DNA of 59,093 bases from CAZGKW01 sp964526295 (GTDB taxonomy: Bacteria; Planctomycetota; Phycisphaerae; FEN-1346): assembly GCA_964526295.1 (NCBI GenBank), contig CAZGKW010000026.1:1-59093 (forward strand). Reading direction: 5' to 3'. The translations under genes were made by a program, and so were the position numbers. Positions 42,985-52,945 of the stretch are shown here, one piece after another. Below the pieces are notes generated by a model. It saw only the letters and a list, made by a program, of their open reading frames with translations, was not told the origin of the DNA and searched no databases. Position 1 is the stretch's first letter; every line of letters starts with the position of its first letter.

Positions 42985-44153
42985 GAGATCGTGGCCCGGC
43001 GACGGCGAAACAGCGTCCGCGGACGGGCCCACCAGGTCAGGACGTAGCCGAGGGCCAGGACCGCCAGCAGCAGGGCGATCGCGTTGGGCAGCCAGATCAG
43101 GTGCAGCCAGTCCTCCGGGCGGGCGAGCTGCTTGGCCAGCATCCTTGCCCCGAACTGCGTCCCGATGATCGCCATCAGGGCCGGCAGGACCGCCACGCCG
43201 AACGCCGTCAGAATGTGCCCGCTGTGAAACAGCAGGCCCAGGGCCGCCCCGAGCAGCACCAGGCCCGCGCATCCGACGGCCATCGCCGCCCGCCAGTGGA
43301 ACTGGGCCATCGCCCGGGCCCGGACCTTCTGCTTCTCCCGCGCCACCGACGCCTCGTCCAGCTTCTCCCGGTCCGGGCCCTGCAAGAGCTCCGAGAACGT
43401 CTCGGGATACCGCTGGGCCGCCAGCAGTTCCGGCAGCGACAGGTGGCCGACCTCGCGGGGCAGATCGTGCGGCAGGTCCAACGACACCTTGTGCGTGCCG
43501 CGCGTCGGGAGCTGCTCCGATTCCTCGATGACGACCGAGTCCCACAGGGTGACGATGGCCCGCCGGGCGCCCGGCTCGAACTCGACCTTGCCGATCGGGG
43601 CCGTCGCGTAGACCTGGCGGCCGCTGCTTCGGTACCGGAGGGTCGGGCCGTAGAGGATGTCGCCGACGACGCGGTCGACCGTGAGCTGGAACCGCTTGCT
43701 GTCGTCCTTGACCTCGTGGCTGCTGACGAGCTGGGTGAAGAAGTGCCGCTCGATGTCGGCGAAGGCGAGCTTCTCGGCCTGGTACCGCCCGGCCGGGAGG
43801 GGCCAGGACGTGACGCCGAGATGGACGAGTCCGGCCGCGACGGCCAGCATGGCCGCCGGCCAGAACAGGCTGATCAGCGGGATGCCGCTGGCGCGGCAGG
43901 CCTGGACCTCCCGCTCGGCGGTCAGCCGGCCGTAGACCAGCGTGGTGGCGAGGATGCCGCCGAGGGGGATCGCGAAGTACATCGCGAACGGGACCGCCAG
44001 GCCCATGAACATCAGCGACGTGACCGGGCCGAGGCCCTTGTCCTGGAGCTCGGCGAGCACCAGGGCCAGGCAGACGAACGCCGTGAACGCCGCCCCGGAC
44101 GCCAGGAACACCTGGACCATCTCTCGCAGGATGTAGCGATGGAGGATTCGCAT
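42981..44153 (-). CDS. lptF: LPS export permease LptF (YjgP type)
   Basis: Protein of 390 residues starting MRILHRYILREMVQVFLASG at 44153, a start fixed by the first helix (an upstream frame is not LptF-like). YGRLTAEREVQACRASGIPLI marks the family, followed by the periplasmic domain (about 110-270), then RAMAQFHWRAAMAVGCAGLVL and the last helices. It overlaps lptG by four bases. Both are needed for outer-membrane glycolipid export, supporting a diderm cell envelope. Confidence 0.9.
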   Translation of the reverse strand: MRILHRYILREMVQVFLASGAAFTAFVCLALVLAELQDKGLGPVTSLMFMGLAVPFAMYFAIPLGGILATTLVYGRLTAEREVQACRASGIPLISLFWPAAMLAVAAGLVHLGVTSWPLPAGRYQAEKLAFADIERHFFTQLVSSHEVKDDSKRFQLTVDRVVGDILYGPTLRYRSSGRQVYATAPIGKVEFEPGARRAIVTLWDSVVIEESEQLPTRGTHKVSLDLPHDLPREVGHLSLPELLAAQRYPETFSELLQGPDREKLDEASVAREKQKVRARAMAQFHWRAAMAVGCAGLVLLGAALGLLFHSGHILTAFGVAVLPALMAIIGTQFGARMLAKQLARPEDWLHLIWLPNAIALLLAVLALGYVLTWWARPRTLFRRRRATIS

Positions 44154-44382
44154 GCCGGGTCCGCCGCCCCTCGACCGCCCGACCACTGTAAGTCGGTCCG
44201 CCGACGGCGACAAGCCCAAAAGGGCGCGCCGGCGGGCGCAGCGCAACGGCGCCCGCCGCGAAAAAGCGGTCCGGCCCCCCCCCGCTGCGGGCGGGGAAGG
44301 CCCTTTCGCCTTGAGCCGCGCCGCTCGTCGGCCTATCCTGGGGCCCCTCGCACGACTGCCCAGCGGAGCGGAGGGCTGCCGG

Positions 44383-45129
44383 ATGGCCACCTGCCACGTC
44401 TGCAAGACGCGATACCTTCTGCGGGGACTGAACCGGCGGCTGGGCGTCCCGGAGTACCGGTCGATGATCGGCTTCTGGCCGTGCCTTCGTGTCCGCGTGT
44501 GCGACGGGTGCGTGGAGGCGTACGACCGCGACTTCCTGGAGCGGCTGCGGCTGCTCGCCCCGGAGGTCCTGGCGAACGACGAGCCGATCGTCGGCGAGGT
44601 GTGCCTCGCGTGCGGGACGACGTCGTCGCGGGGGCCGTGGCGGACGGTGTCGAAGTGGATCGACGCGGCCGGCCGCCCCGCGCGGCGGGCGAGGTTTCGC
44701 CTGTGCGATGCACACGCCCACGCTGTCTACATCGACGGCATCATCGTGACGTCGAACCTGGAGGCCCGGATGGGGGAGGTGCTGGAGGACCTGCCGGCCG
44801 CCGGGGCCGACCTGCTGGAGCGGGTCGAGGGGTGGCGGCCCGGAGACGACGGCGGACCCGAAGCGGCGGAGGACTTCACGCCCGGCCGGTCCCGGCACGA
44901 GACGCGGAAGGCGGCCTTGGCGTTCTGGCGCGGCCGCCTGGACGAAGTGGAAGCCCGTGGGGCGTGGCTCGGGCCCGTCCGCAAGGACTACCGGATGCGG
45001 TACCGGCTCGACCTGGCCCGGGACTACCCCGATGGCGGCCGGGAGACGCTCACCGTCGTCCGGACGGGCGACGAGGAGTTCGCGACGTACCGCCTCATGT
45101 CCGTCCCCGCCGGCGAAGCCCGACCTTAG
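44383..45129 (+). CDS. Cys-rich zinc-ribbon-like protein
   Basis: Protein of 248 residues starting MATCHVCKTRYLLRGLNRRLG. Metal-binding pairs CHVC (4-7), CDGC (about 42-45) and CLAC (about 73-76), then CDAHAH (about 107-112), suggest one or two zinc sites. The C-terminal half (FWRGRLDEVEARGAWLGPVR, YRLDLARDYPDGG) has no recognised domain. The ATG at 44383 lies just before the first Cys pair. It is divergent from lptF. Confidence 0.72.
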   Translation: MATCHVCKTRYLLRGLNRRLGVPEYRSMIGFWPCLRVRVCDGCVEAYDRDFLERLRLLAPEVLANDEPIVGEVCLACGTTSSRGPWRTVSKWIDAAGRPARRARFRLCDAHAHAVYIDGIIVTSNLEARMGEVLEDLPAAGADLLERVEGWRPGDDGGPEAAEDFTPGRSRHETRKAALAFWRGRLDEVEARGAWLGPVRKDYRMRYRLDLARDYPDGGRETLTVVRTGDEEFATYRLMSVPAGEARP

Positions 45130-45202
45130 CGCCGCCAGGAGGCCGTGCCATAGCCTCCGTCTGCCTTGAGGGGCGTGCCCGGCATAGCCTTGGCGACGCC
45201 GG

Positions 45203-45285
45203 CAGAGGGGCGGGGTGAGGGTGGCGAATGCCGCCAAACCCCGGCCACTCGCCCTGACCCCCCCTCTACCACCCGGGGAGAGGGA
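45203..45285. repeat. Dispersed palindromic repeat, double copy
   Basis: CAGAGGGGCGGGGTGAGGG at 45203-45221 and the complementary C-rich/G-rich arms at 45251-45285 face each other in the gap between the zinc-ribbon gene and the YbaK-type gene. Confidence 0.65.
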
Positions 45286-45299
45286 ATTGGGGCAGCCGC

Positions 45300-45761
45300 T
45301 CAGTCGACGTGCTTGCCGAACGAGGCGATCTGGGGCTCGGCCAGCCGGGCGTAATCGTCCCACGCCAGCATGACGCTGTCCTCATGGGTCCCGGCCGGGA
45401 TGAGGACCTGCTCGTCCTCGGCGAGGCCCTCCTCGGCGTAGACCGGCATGTCGTACGGCTTGCCGAACGGCGGCATGGCCCCGACCTGGCAGTCCGGGAA
45501 GAGCGACCCGATCTTCTCCTCGCTGGCCAGCTCGATTTTTTTCGCCCCGAGGACCTGCTTGGCCTTGTCCATGTCGACGACATACGTGGCGGGCATGACG
45601 CACATGACCGGCTCGCCGTCGGCCATCAGGATGACGACCTTGGCGACCTCCTCGCCGGTAACGTGCTCGGCGGCGGCGACCTCCTGGGCCGTGTAGCGTG
45701 CCGGGTGGTGCCGCAGCTCGAACTTGACCTTGTTGTCCTTCAGGAACGCGACGACGTCCAT
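45300..45761 (-). CDS. YbaK/EbsC-type aminoacyl-tRNA deacylase
   Basis: Protein of 153 residues: YTAQEVAAAEHVTGEEVAKVVI, the family Lys in VAKVVIL, MCVMPATYVVDMDK, FPDCQVGAMPPFGKPY and PAGTHEDSVMLAWDDYARL are typical of the YbaK/ProX editing domain that removes wrongly attached amino acids (Cys-tRNA-Pro or Ala-tRNA-Pro) in trans. Complete for a free-standing editing protein. The start follows AAAGGAGG. Confidence 0.88.
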   Translation of the reverse strand: MDVVAFLKDNKVKFELRHHPARYTAQEVAAAEHVTGEEVAKVVILMADGEPVMCVMPATYVVDMDKAKQVLGAKKIELASEEKIGSLFPDCQVGAMPPFGKPYDMPVYAEEGLAEDEQVLIPAGTHEDSVMLAWDDYARLAEPQIASFGKHVD

Positions 45762-45839
45762 CGGTGTCCCTCCTTTCCGCGTGTAGGGTCTCCCTCCTGC
45801 ACCGCCATATTATCAGGCTCGGGCGGCCGGTTGGGGCCT

Positions 45840-47312
45840 TCAGTGATTTGGTTGGCCCTCCTCGGACGTCGGCCCAGGGGCGGCCTCGCCCTCGGCATGC
45901 TCGGCGTCCGCGTTCTCGTCCCCTTCGTCGGCGACCAGGTCTGCCAGGCTCGTGGCCCTTTCGACCTCCGGGGACCCCTGCCGAAGGGCCTCGTAGCGGG
46001 CCCGGACGCGGCGGTAGAGGGGCAGGTGCTCGGCGTCGACCGGCATCGGCAGATAGGTGTGGACCGAGGCGAGGACGTCGGCGAGCCGGATCGTTGCGGG
46101 GTCCCGTCCGGGGAGCCATGCCGCGCGGTCTTCGCCCTCGCCGTGCGGCGCCGTCTGCATGACGAGGCCGGCCTCCTCCAGCCGGCCGAGCAGCTCCTGG
46201 AGATTGATGCGGCTGACACCGGTGGCTTCGGCCAGGACCGCCAAGGGGGTCGGCCCCTGGCCCCGTGCGAACCGTCGGCCGACCACCGCCGCCGCCTGGA
46301 GCGCCACGAAGTCCGTGGCCAGGAACCGGCTCCGTGCCCGCTCGGCCTGGTCCTCCTCGGCCCGGGCGAAGTCGCGGAAGTTCTGCACCACGTAGGCCAG
46401 CTCGCAACCGAAAAGCACCAGCACCCACGTCAACCAGACCCACAGCATGCTGATCGGAACGACCGCGAGCGTGCCGTAGAGCTGGCGGACGCCGACGGCG
46501 TTGGCGACGTAGAGCGAAAACAGGTACTTGCCCATGACGTGCCAGACCGTCCCGGCGACGACGGCCCCGGTGATGGCGGCCCGGTTCCGCACGTGCAGGT
46601 GGGGCATAAGCTTGTAGACGAGGAACAAGACGAACCAGGCGGCGGCCAGGTTGATCACCCATCGGCCGGAGGCCTCCAGCCAGTCCCACCCGGGGGTGAT
46701 CGGCCCGGCCCGAGACGCGATGGCCTGGCCGACATAGACGGCCAGACCGATCGCCGCCGGGCCCATCGTCAGCAGCAGCCAGAACATGGTGAGTTTCCGC
46801 CAGTAGGACCGCCGCTCGGCCGTTCGCCAGATGCGGTTGACCGCCGCCTCGGTCGTCCCCAGGACGTTCATCGCCAGGTAAAAGAGGATCAGGACGCCGA
46901 GCACCGCCCCGGCGGTGGCCCGCTGGCGGACCTCGCGGACGAGCGTGTCGATCCGCGTCGCCAGGTCGACCTCCTGCCCCTCGGAGACGACGCGGATCTC
47001 GTCGACGTGCAGCCAGTGGAACAGGGCGTCGAGGGCCTCCCTGCCCGTCCGGGCGTCGCCGGCGAAGAAGAGCTTCAGGACCAGGAGGAAGATGACCAGC
47101 AGCGGAATGACCGACAGGAGGGTCTTGAACGTCAGGTCCCCCGCGACGGTCAGGAGGCGGTCGCGGCGGAGCTGCCGGGCGCAGAACCGCCACAGGCGGA
47201 CCTGGTAGACCGCCAGCCGGCCCCACCGCGACAGCTCGCCCGTGGGACTTTCGAGGAGCCGCCGGATTTGCTGCCGGACCTGCCGCCAGAGGTCCTTGAT
47301 GAGCTCGAACAC
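45840..47312 (-). CDS. YihY family membrane protein with C-terminal winged-helix-like domain
   Basis: Protein of 490 residues. Hydrophobic segments span about 50-320: LLSVIPLLVIFLLVLKLFF near 66-84, AGAVLGVLILFYLAMNVLGT, KLTMFWLLLTMGPAAIGLAVYVG, and VPISMLWVWLTWVLVLFGCEL. They match the YihY/RNase BN-like family, which is a membrane protein and not the ribonuclease. After the membrane part, LAVLAEATGVSRINLQELLGRLEEAGLV near 370-397 resembles a winged helix. The last 60 residues are acidic (ENADAEHAEGEAAPG). The start is GTG at 47312 with a weak G-rich ribosome site. Function is unknown. Confidence 0.82.
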   Translation of the reverse strand: MFELIKDLWRQVRQQIRRLLESPTGELSRWGRLAVYQVRLWRFCARQLRRDRLLTVAGDLTFKTLLSVIPLLVIFLLVLKLFFAGDARTGREALDALFHWLHVDEIRVVSEGQEVDLATRIDTLVREVRQRATAGAVLGVLILFYLAMNVLGTTEAAVNRIWRTAERRSYWRKLTMFWLLLTMGPAAIGLAVYVGQAIASRAGPITPGWDWLEASGRWVINLAAAWFVLFLVYKLMPHLHVRNRAAITGAVVAGTVWHVMGKYLFSLYVANAVGVRQLYGTLAVVPISMLWVWLTWVLVLFGCELAYVVQNFRDFARAEEDQAERARSRFLATDFVALQAAAVVGRRFARGQGPTPLAVLAEATGVSRINLQELLGRLEEAGLVMQTAPHGEGEDRAAWLPGRDPATIRLADVLASVHTYLPMPVDAEHLPLYRRVRARYEALRQGSPEVERATSLADLVADEGDENADAEHAEGEAAPGPTSEEGQPNH

Positions 47313-47340
47313 GAGACCGCCCCCCACGTGCGGACCTCTT

Positions 47341-47364
47341 CCCCTCTCCCCTGGCGGGAGAGGG
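47341..47364. repeat. Dispersed palindromic repeat
   Basis: CCCCTCTCCC, CTGG, CGGGAGAGGG between the leuC-like stop and the YihY start. An almost perfect hairpin of the same family as the copies at 49020 and 50228. Confidence 0.75.
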
Positions 47365-47383
47365 AGTCTTGAGAAACGACGTC

Positions 47384-48649
47384 TCAGCCGACGACCTCGT
47401 CCGGATGGGTGATATGGCCCGTCACGGCGCTGGCCGCCGCCACCGCCGGGCTCGACAGGTAGACCTGGCTCCGCGGGTGTCCCATGCGGCCGGTGAAGTT
47501 GCGGTTCGTCGTCGCGACGGCCACCTCGCCCTCGGCCAGGACGCCCATGTGCCCGCCCAGGCACGGCCCGCACGTCGGCGGCGAAACCACCGCCCCGGCC
47601 TCCAGGAACGTCTCGACATAGCCGAGCCGCAGGGCTTCCTTCTCGATCTCGGGCGTGGCCGGGAAGACGATGCACCGGACGCCCTCGGCCACCTGCCGCC
47701 CTTTGAGGACCTCGGCCGCCGCGGCCAGGTCCGAGAGCCGCCCGTTCGTGCACGAGCCGATGACCGACTGGTCGATCCGCACCTCGGCCAGCTCCTCGAC
47801 CGGCCGGGTGTTCTCCGGCAGGTTCGGGCACGCGACGATCGGCCCGAGCGACGAGACGTCCCACTCGTGCGTCTCGACGTACGCGGCGCCCGGGTCGCTC
47901 TTGTGGTACGTGGCCCCGCGCTCCAGGCGGCCCTGGACGTACTCGCGGGTGACGGCGTCGGGCGGGACGATGCCGTTTTTCGCCCCCGCCTCGATCGCCA
48001 TGTTGCACATCGTCAGACGGTCCTCCATCGGGAGGGTCTCGATGACCGGGCCCGTCAGCTCCATCGAGCGATAGAGGGCCCCGGAGACGCCGATCCGGCC
48101 GATCGTGTGGAGGATGAGGTCCTTGCCCGTGACCCACCGCGACCGTTTGCCGGTGAAGACGAACTTCATCGATTCGGGCACGCGGAGCCAGACCTTGCCG
48201 ATGGCCATGGCGGCCGCCAGGTCGGTCGAGCCGACGCCGGTGGCGAAGGCCCCGACGGCCCCGTAGGTGCAGGTGTGGCTGTCGGCGCCGATGACGAGGT
48301 CGCCGGGCCCGACGACGCCCTGCTCCGGCAGGAGGGCGTGCTCGATGCCGGCCCGGCCGACCTCCCAGTAGTGGGTGATCTGTTGGGCCTGGGCGAACTC
48401 CCGCAGCTCCTTGGCCTGCTGGGCGCTGGCGATGTCCTTGGCCGGCGTGAAGTGGTCCGGGACGAGGACGACCCGCTCGCGGTCGAAGACGCGGTCGACG
48501 CCGGCCTCGGTGAACTGGCGGATGGCGAGCGGCGCCGTGATGTCGTTGCCCAGGGCGATGTCGACGTCGGCGAAGACGAACTCCCCGGGCCCGACGCGGT
48601 CACGGCCGGCATGGGCCGCGACGATCTTTTCGCTGATGGTCATCGGCAT
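47384..48649 (-). CDS. leuC: 3-isopropylmalate dehydratase large subunit (LeuC type 2)
   Basis: Protein of 421 residues: VGADSHTCTYGAVGAFATG-type block (IGADSHTCTYG near 121-131), VIGSCTNGRLSDL near 297-309 and PTCGPCLGGHMG near 356-367 supply the three [4Fe-4S] cysteine ligands of aconitase-family dehydratases. The size of about 420 fits the short archaeal-like LeuC/homoaconitase branch rather than the 470-residue type 1. It isomerises 2- and 3-isopropylmalate with LeuD, which is not seen next to it; homoaconitate or methylmalate are alternative substrates. The start follows GAGGTTTCCC. Confidence 0.9.
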   Translation of the reverse strand: MPMTISEKIVAAHAGRDRVGPGEFVFADVDIALGNDITAPLAIRQFTEAGVDRVFDRERVVLVPDHFTPAKDIASAQQAKELREFAQAQQITHYWEVGRAGIEHALLPEQGVVGPGDLVIGADSHTCTYGAVGAFATGVGSTDLAAAMAIGKVWLRVPESMKFVFTGKRSRWVTGKDLILHTIGRIGVSGALYRSMELTGPVIETLPMEDRLTMCNMAIEAGAKNGIVPPDAVTREYVQGRLERGATYHKSDPGAAYVETHEWDVSSLGPIVACPNLPENTRPVEELAEVRIDQSVIGSCTNGRLSDLAAAAEVLKGRQVAEGVRCIVFPATPEIEKEALRLGYVETFLEAGAVVSPPTCGPCLGGHMGVLAEGEVAVATTNRNFTGRMGHPRSQVYLSSPAVAAASAVTGHITHPDEVVG

Positions 48650-48665
48650 GGGAAACCTCGCTGCC

Positions 48666-48971
48666 TCAATCGCTGCCTGGGCCGCCTTCCCGCTCGGCGC
48701 GGAGGAGCGGGTCCCTCACGTAATTTCTCTGGCACGACGGGCACAGGTCGAAGCGGAACTGCTTGTAGACCTCGGCCTCCAGCTCCTCGGCGTCCTTCTC
48801 GGCGGCCTGCTCCAACAGGCGCCGGATCTCCGCCCCGTGGTCCTTCGCCAGGTCCGCCGACGTGATCTCCATCGGGTCGTACGCCGCGTACACCTCGACC
48901 CGCACGACGTACCGCACGTCCTCGTCGGCCAGGAGCACCTTGCCGCACATGTCGCACGTCAGGACGACCAT
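48666..48971 (-). CDS. Small zinc-ribbon protein
   Basis: Protein of 101 residues beginning MVVLTCDMCGKVLLADEDVRY with CDMC at 6-9 and a second pair CPSC near 82-85, a rubredoxin-like or zinc-ribbon arrangement around a helical middle (HGAEIRRLLEQAAEKDAEEL). AAGGAA precedes the ATG at 48971. A frame open further upstream crosses a copy of the palindromic repeat and is not part of the gene. Metal binding is inferred from the Cys pairs; function is unknown. It precedes leuC by 17 bases, likely co-transcribed. Confidence 0.75.
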   Translation of the reverse strand: MVVLTCDMCGKVLLADEDVRYVVRVEVYAAYDPMEITSADLAKDHGAEIRRLLEQAAEKDAEELEAEVYKQFRFDLCPSCQRNYVRDPLLRAEREGGPGSD

Positions 48972-49019
48972 GGCGTTCCTTGCGGGTCCCGCGCCGTGCC
49001 GGCCGCCGGGCAACGCCCG

Positions 49020-49064
49020 CTCCCCCTCACCCCGCCCCTCTCCCGCCAGGGGAGAGCGAGGGGA
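49020..49064. repeat. Dispersed palindromic repeat
   Basis: CTCCCCCTCACCCCGCCCCT followed by CTCCCGCCAGGGGAGAG-type arm in the gap between trpD and the small zinc-ribbon gene. Confidence 0.75.
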
Positions 49065-49134
49065 TGCAACGGCGTCCGACCCGCCCCTGTTATGATAGCC
49101 GCCGCTCCGGGGACAGGCCATGGGCTGTGCGGGA

Positions 49135-50145
49135 TCAGCCGCCGCGGGAGCACGCGATGAGGGCGTCGAGCGTCCGGGCGGCGGCGCCGGAGTCGATCGA
49201 CCCGGCCGCCCGCTCGACCCCCGCCGGCAGGTCCGCCGCCAGGCCCGCCACGTAAAGCGCCGCGGCGGCGTTCGCCAGGACGGTGTCCCGCCGCGGGCCC
49301 GGCCGGCCCTCGAGCACCTCGCGGACCATCGCGGCGCCCTGTTCGGCCGACTCCAGCGGCCCTTCCTGGCCGACGACCTGCGGCAGACCGAAGTCCTCCG
49401 GCCGCAGCTCGGACTCGCGGACCTCCCCGCCGCGGACCTCCGCCGCCAGCGTGGGCCCGGCCAGGGTGATCTCGTCCAACCCGTCCGAGGCGTGGACGAT
49501 CAGGGCGTGCTCGACGTCCAGGATCGCCATGACCTCGGCGATCATCGGCACCAGATCCGGGGCGAAGACGCCCATCACCTGCCGCCTCGCCCCCGCCGGG
49601 TTCGTCAGCGGCCCCAGGACGTTGAAGATCGTGCGGATGCCGATCTCTTTCCGGACCGGGACGGCGTACTTCATCGCCGCGTGCAGCCGCGGGGCGAACA
49701 GGAACCCGATGCGGCACTCGCGGATGCACCGGGCGACGGTCGCCGGGTCGGCTTCGACGTTGACGCCGAGGGCCTCCAGGACGTCGCTGGATCCGCACTT
49801 GCTCGTCGCGCCGCGGTTGCCGTGCTTGGCGACGTAGGCCCCGGCCCCCGCCGCCACCAGGGCCGCGCACGTCGAAACGTTGAAGCGTTTCCGCCCCGTC
49901 CCGCCGGTGCCGCACGTGTCGATCACCGTCAGGCCCTCGACGTCGATGGGGGTGGCCTTCTCGCGCATGACGAGCGCCGCCCCGGCCACCTCATCCGGCG
50001 TGGGGCCCTTGATCGAAAGGGCCGTCAGGTAGGCGGCGATCTGGGCGGGCGTCGCCGCACCCTCCATGATCAGCGTCATGGCCCGGCGGGACTCCTCGAT
50101 CGTCAGGTGCCCGCCGATCGTCAGCCGCTTGATGAACTCAATCAT
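49135..50145 (-). CDS. trpD: Anthranilate phosphoribosyltransferase
   Basis: Protein of 336 residues. The PRPP/anthranilate site is seen in IDTCGTGGTGRKRFNVST near 77-94, KHGNRGATSKCGSSDVLEALG near 109-129 and FNVLGPLTNPAGARRQVMGV, with HASDGLDEI later. It transfers the phosphoribosyl group to anthranilate in tryptophan synthesis. Length and motifs are standard. No other trp gene is adjacent. The ATG at 50145 follows AGGAA. Confidence 0.97.
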   Translation of the reverse strand: MIEFIKRLTIGGHLTIEESRRAMTLIMEGAATPAQIAAYLTALSIKGPTPDEVAGAALVMREKATPIDVEGLTVIDTCGTGGTGRKRFNVSTCAALVAAGAGAYVAKHGNRGATSKCGSSDVLEALGVNVEADPATVARCIRECRIGFLFAPRLHAAMKYAVPVRKEIGIRTIFNVLGPLTNPAGARRQVMGVFAPDLVPMIAEVMAILDVEHALIVHASDGLDEITLAGPTLAAEVRGGEVRESELRPEDFGLPQVVGQEGPLESAEQGAAMVREVLEGRPGPRRDTVLANAAAALYVAGLAADLPAGVERAAGSIDSGAAARTLDALIACSRGG

Positions 50146-50227
50146 CGGCAATTCCTGAGTGCGTGCCCGGCGGGTGCGGAGACCCACCGCGCAGAACCCC
50201 AATCGAGCCCGCCGCGTCAAGCCTCTA

Positions 50228-50254
50228 CCCCCTCTCCCTTGACGGGAGAGGGAA
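50228..50254. repeat. Dispersed palindromic repeat
   Basis: CCCCCTCTCCCTTGACGGGA then GAGGGAA between galK and trpD; a compact hairpin form of the element. Confidence 0.7.
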
Positions 50255-50266
50255 CGGAAACCGTGT

Positions 50267-51457
<1,191 letters not shown>

Positions 51458-51712
51458 GCGGAGGCCCTCACGGGGCGTCGGTGCCGCCGCCAGCGCCACG
51501 CGGCCCGTTGCGACCCGCCGGCGGCGAGGGAGTGTAGGCCCCCGCCGCGAGGCGTGTCAACGCGAAACTCGTTGGCCGCCCCGCCGCGCCGCCGGCGGCC
51601 GGCCCGGGCGGGGTTTCCTATAAAGGACCGGCCATCCTGTGCCGATAAGTCCCATTGGCGGCGCGGGTTTGCCGTGGACGTACCGCCCGCCGCTAGAGGG
51701 GAACGGTCTTTC

Positions 51713-51955
51713 ATGGACAGCCAAGCGACCGCCTGTCAGTTCTCGCTGGTGAAGGGGCGGGATCGGTTCCTGGTACGGTGCGATGCGGGATGCGAGTCGG
51801 AGGCCATCGGCCGGCTCATGCAGTGGGCCGAGGACCCCGACCTCGACTTCGACTGGTTCGACGCCGCCGTCCTGTCGCGCCAGATCAACCTGCGTCTGGC
51901 GGACCGGACCGGCGGACCGACGCGCCACGAGGGTGAGGCCCAGGCAGCCCCATGA
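51713..51955 (+). CDS. Small hypothetical protein coupled to the recombinase
   Basis: Protein of 80 residues (FLVRCDAGCESEAIGRLMQW near 19-38, then DLDFDWFDAAVLSRQIN). It has two cysteines in CDAGC and no recognised domain. Its TGA overlaps the recombinase ATG (ATGA at 51952), a strong sign of coupled expression. It could be a small partner or just a conserved leader gene. Confidence 0.65.
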   Translation: MDSQATACQFSLVKGRDRFLVRCDAGCESEAIGRLMQWAEDPDLDFDWFDAAVLSRQINLRLADRTGGPTRHEGEAQAAP

Positions 51956-52866
51956 CGAACCCGCTGGTTGACGAATTCCTGGCGTACCTGGAGAACGAGC
52001 GGAACTTCTCCGGGCACACCGTCCGCTCTTACGCGGCCGACCTCGCCCAGTTCGCCGCCTTCCTCGCCGGGGCCGACAACGGCGACACCGACCCGGCGGT
52101 CCTGTCGGACCGGATCCGGCAGGCCACGCCGGTCGACCTGAGGCGATACCTGGCCGAGATGCGGCGGGCGGACTACCAGCGGGCCACCATCGCCCGGAAG
52201 CTGGCCACCCTCCGCTCGTTCTACAAGTTCCTCGCCCGCCAAGGACACGTCGAGGCCAACCCGGTCAAGACCATCCGCACGCCGCGGCAGGAGAAGCGGC
52301 TCCCGAAGTTCCTCGAGCCGGAGGAAGTGGAGCGGCTGCTGGCGGCCCCCCAGGGCGACGACCTTCTCACCCTGCGAGACAAGGCGATCCTGGAGGTCCT
52401 CTATTCGACCGGCATGCGTGTCAGCGAGCTGGTGGGCCTGGACCTGAAGGACGTCGACCCCATCGGCGAGGTCGTGCGGGTCCGCGGCAAGGGCAAGCGG
52501 GAGCGGCTCGCGCCGCTGGGCTCCTATGCCCTGGAGGCGCTCGACCGGTACCTGGCGGCGCGGGCCGGGGCCGAGGTCCACGACGAGAAGGCCCTGTTCG
52601 TCAACCGCCACGGCCGCCGCCTGAGCGCCCGAAGCGTCCGGCGGAAGCTCGCCAAGTACCTGAAGGTCGCCGGGCTGGATCCGGCGGTCTCGCCGCACAC
52701 GCTCCGCCACTCGTTCGCCACGCACATGCTGGAGCGCGGGGCCGACCTCCGCGCCGTCCAGGAGCTGTTGGGCCACCGGAGCCTCTCGACCACCCAGGTC
52801 TACACGCACGTGACGGCAGGCCGGCTGAAGGAGGTCTACGAGGCGGCCCATCCGCGGGCGACGTGA
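51952..52866 (+). CDS. xerC: Tyrosine recombinase XerC/XerD
   Basis: Protein of 304 residues. The N-terminal SAM-like core-binding domain is FLAYLENERNFSGHTVRSY (about 6-24) and on. The catalytic set is seen as Arg in STGMRVSELVGL (near 158), Lys in VRGKGKRERL, His-x-x-Arg in HTLRHSFATHML (near 250-261), His in LGHRSLSTTQ and the Tyr nucleophile in VYTHV. It resolves chromosome dimers at dif or acts as an integrase; size and motifs fit Xer. This complete enzyme contrasts with the integrase fragment at 12351. It is followed by a perfect hairpin. Confidence 0.93.
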   Translation: MTNPLVDEFLAYLENERNFSGHTVRSYAADLAQFAAFLAGADNGDTDPAVLSDRIRQATPVDLRRYLAEMRRADYQRATIARKLATLRSFYKFLARQGHVEANPVKTIRTPRQEKRLPKFLEPEEVERLLAAPQGDDLLTLRDKAILEVLYSTGMRVSELVGLDLKDVDPIGEVVRVRGKGKRERLAPLGSYALEALDRYLAARAGAEVHDEKALFVNRHGRRLSARSVRRKLAKYLKVAGLDPAVSPHTLRHSFATHMLERGADLRAVQELLGHRSLSTTQVYTHVTAGRLKEVYEAAHPRAT

Positions 52867-52916
52867 CCCCGGCGCCCTCGCGCCGTTCGCATAGAGACGT
52901 GGTCTTTCTCCTTCTC

Positions 52917-52945
52917 GGGGTGCGGGACCCGCCGTCCCGCACCCC
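52917..52945 (+). terminator. Strong hairpin downstream of the recombinase
   Basis: GGGGTGCGGGAC at 52917-52928 pairs perfectly with GTCCCGCACCCC at 52934-52945 across the loop CCGCC. It sits 50 bases after the stop codon. No T-tract follows, so it could be a rho-assisted terminator, an RNA-stability hairpin or an interspersed repeat. Confidence 0.5.

Noticed and set aside
43101..45218. Plus-strand frame of about 700 codons opposite lptF
   Set aside because: Low-complexity Arg/Gly/Pro/Glu composition; the lptF/lptG pair on the other strand is clear.
45840..47312. YihY-type gene annotated as ribonuclease BN
   Set aside because: The membrane protein family is now distinguished from true RNase BN/Z; no metallo-beta-lactamase HxHxDH motif is present.
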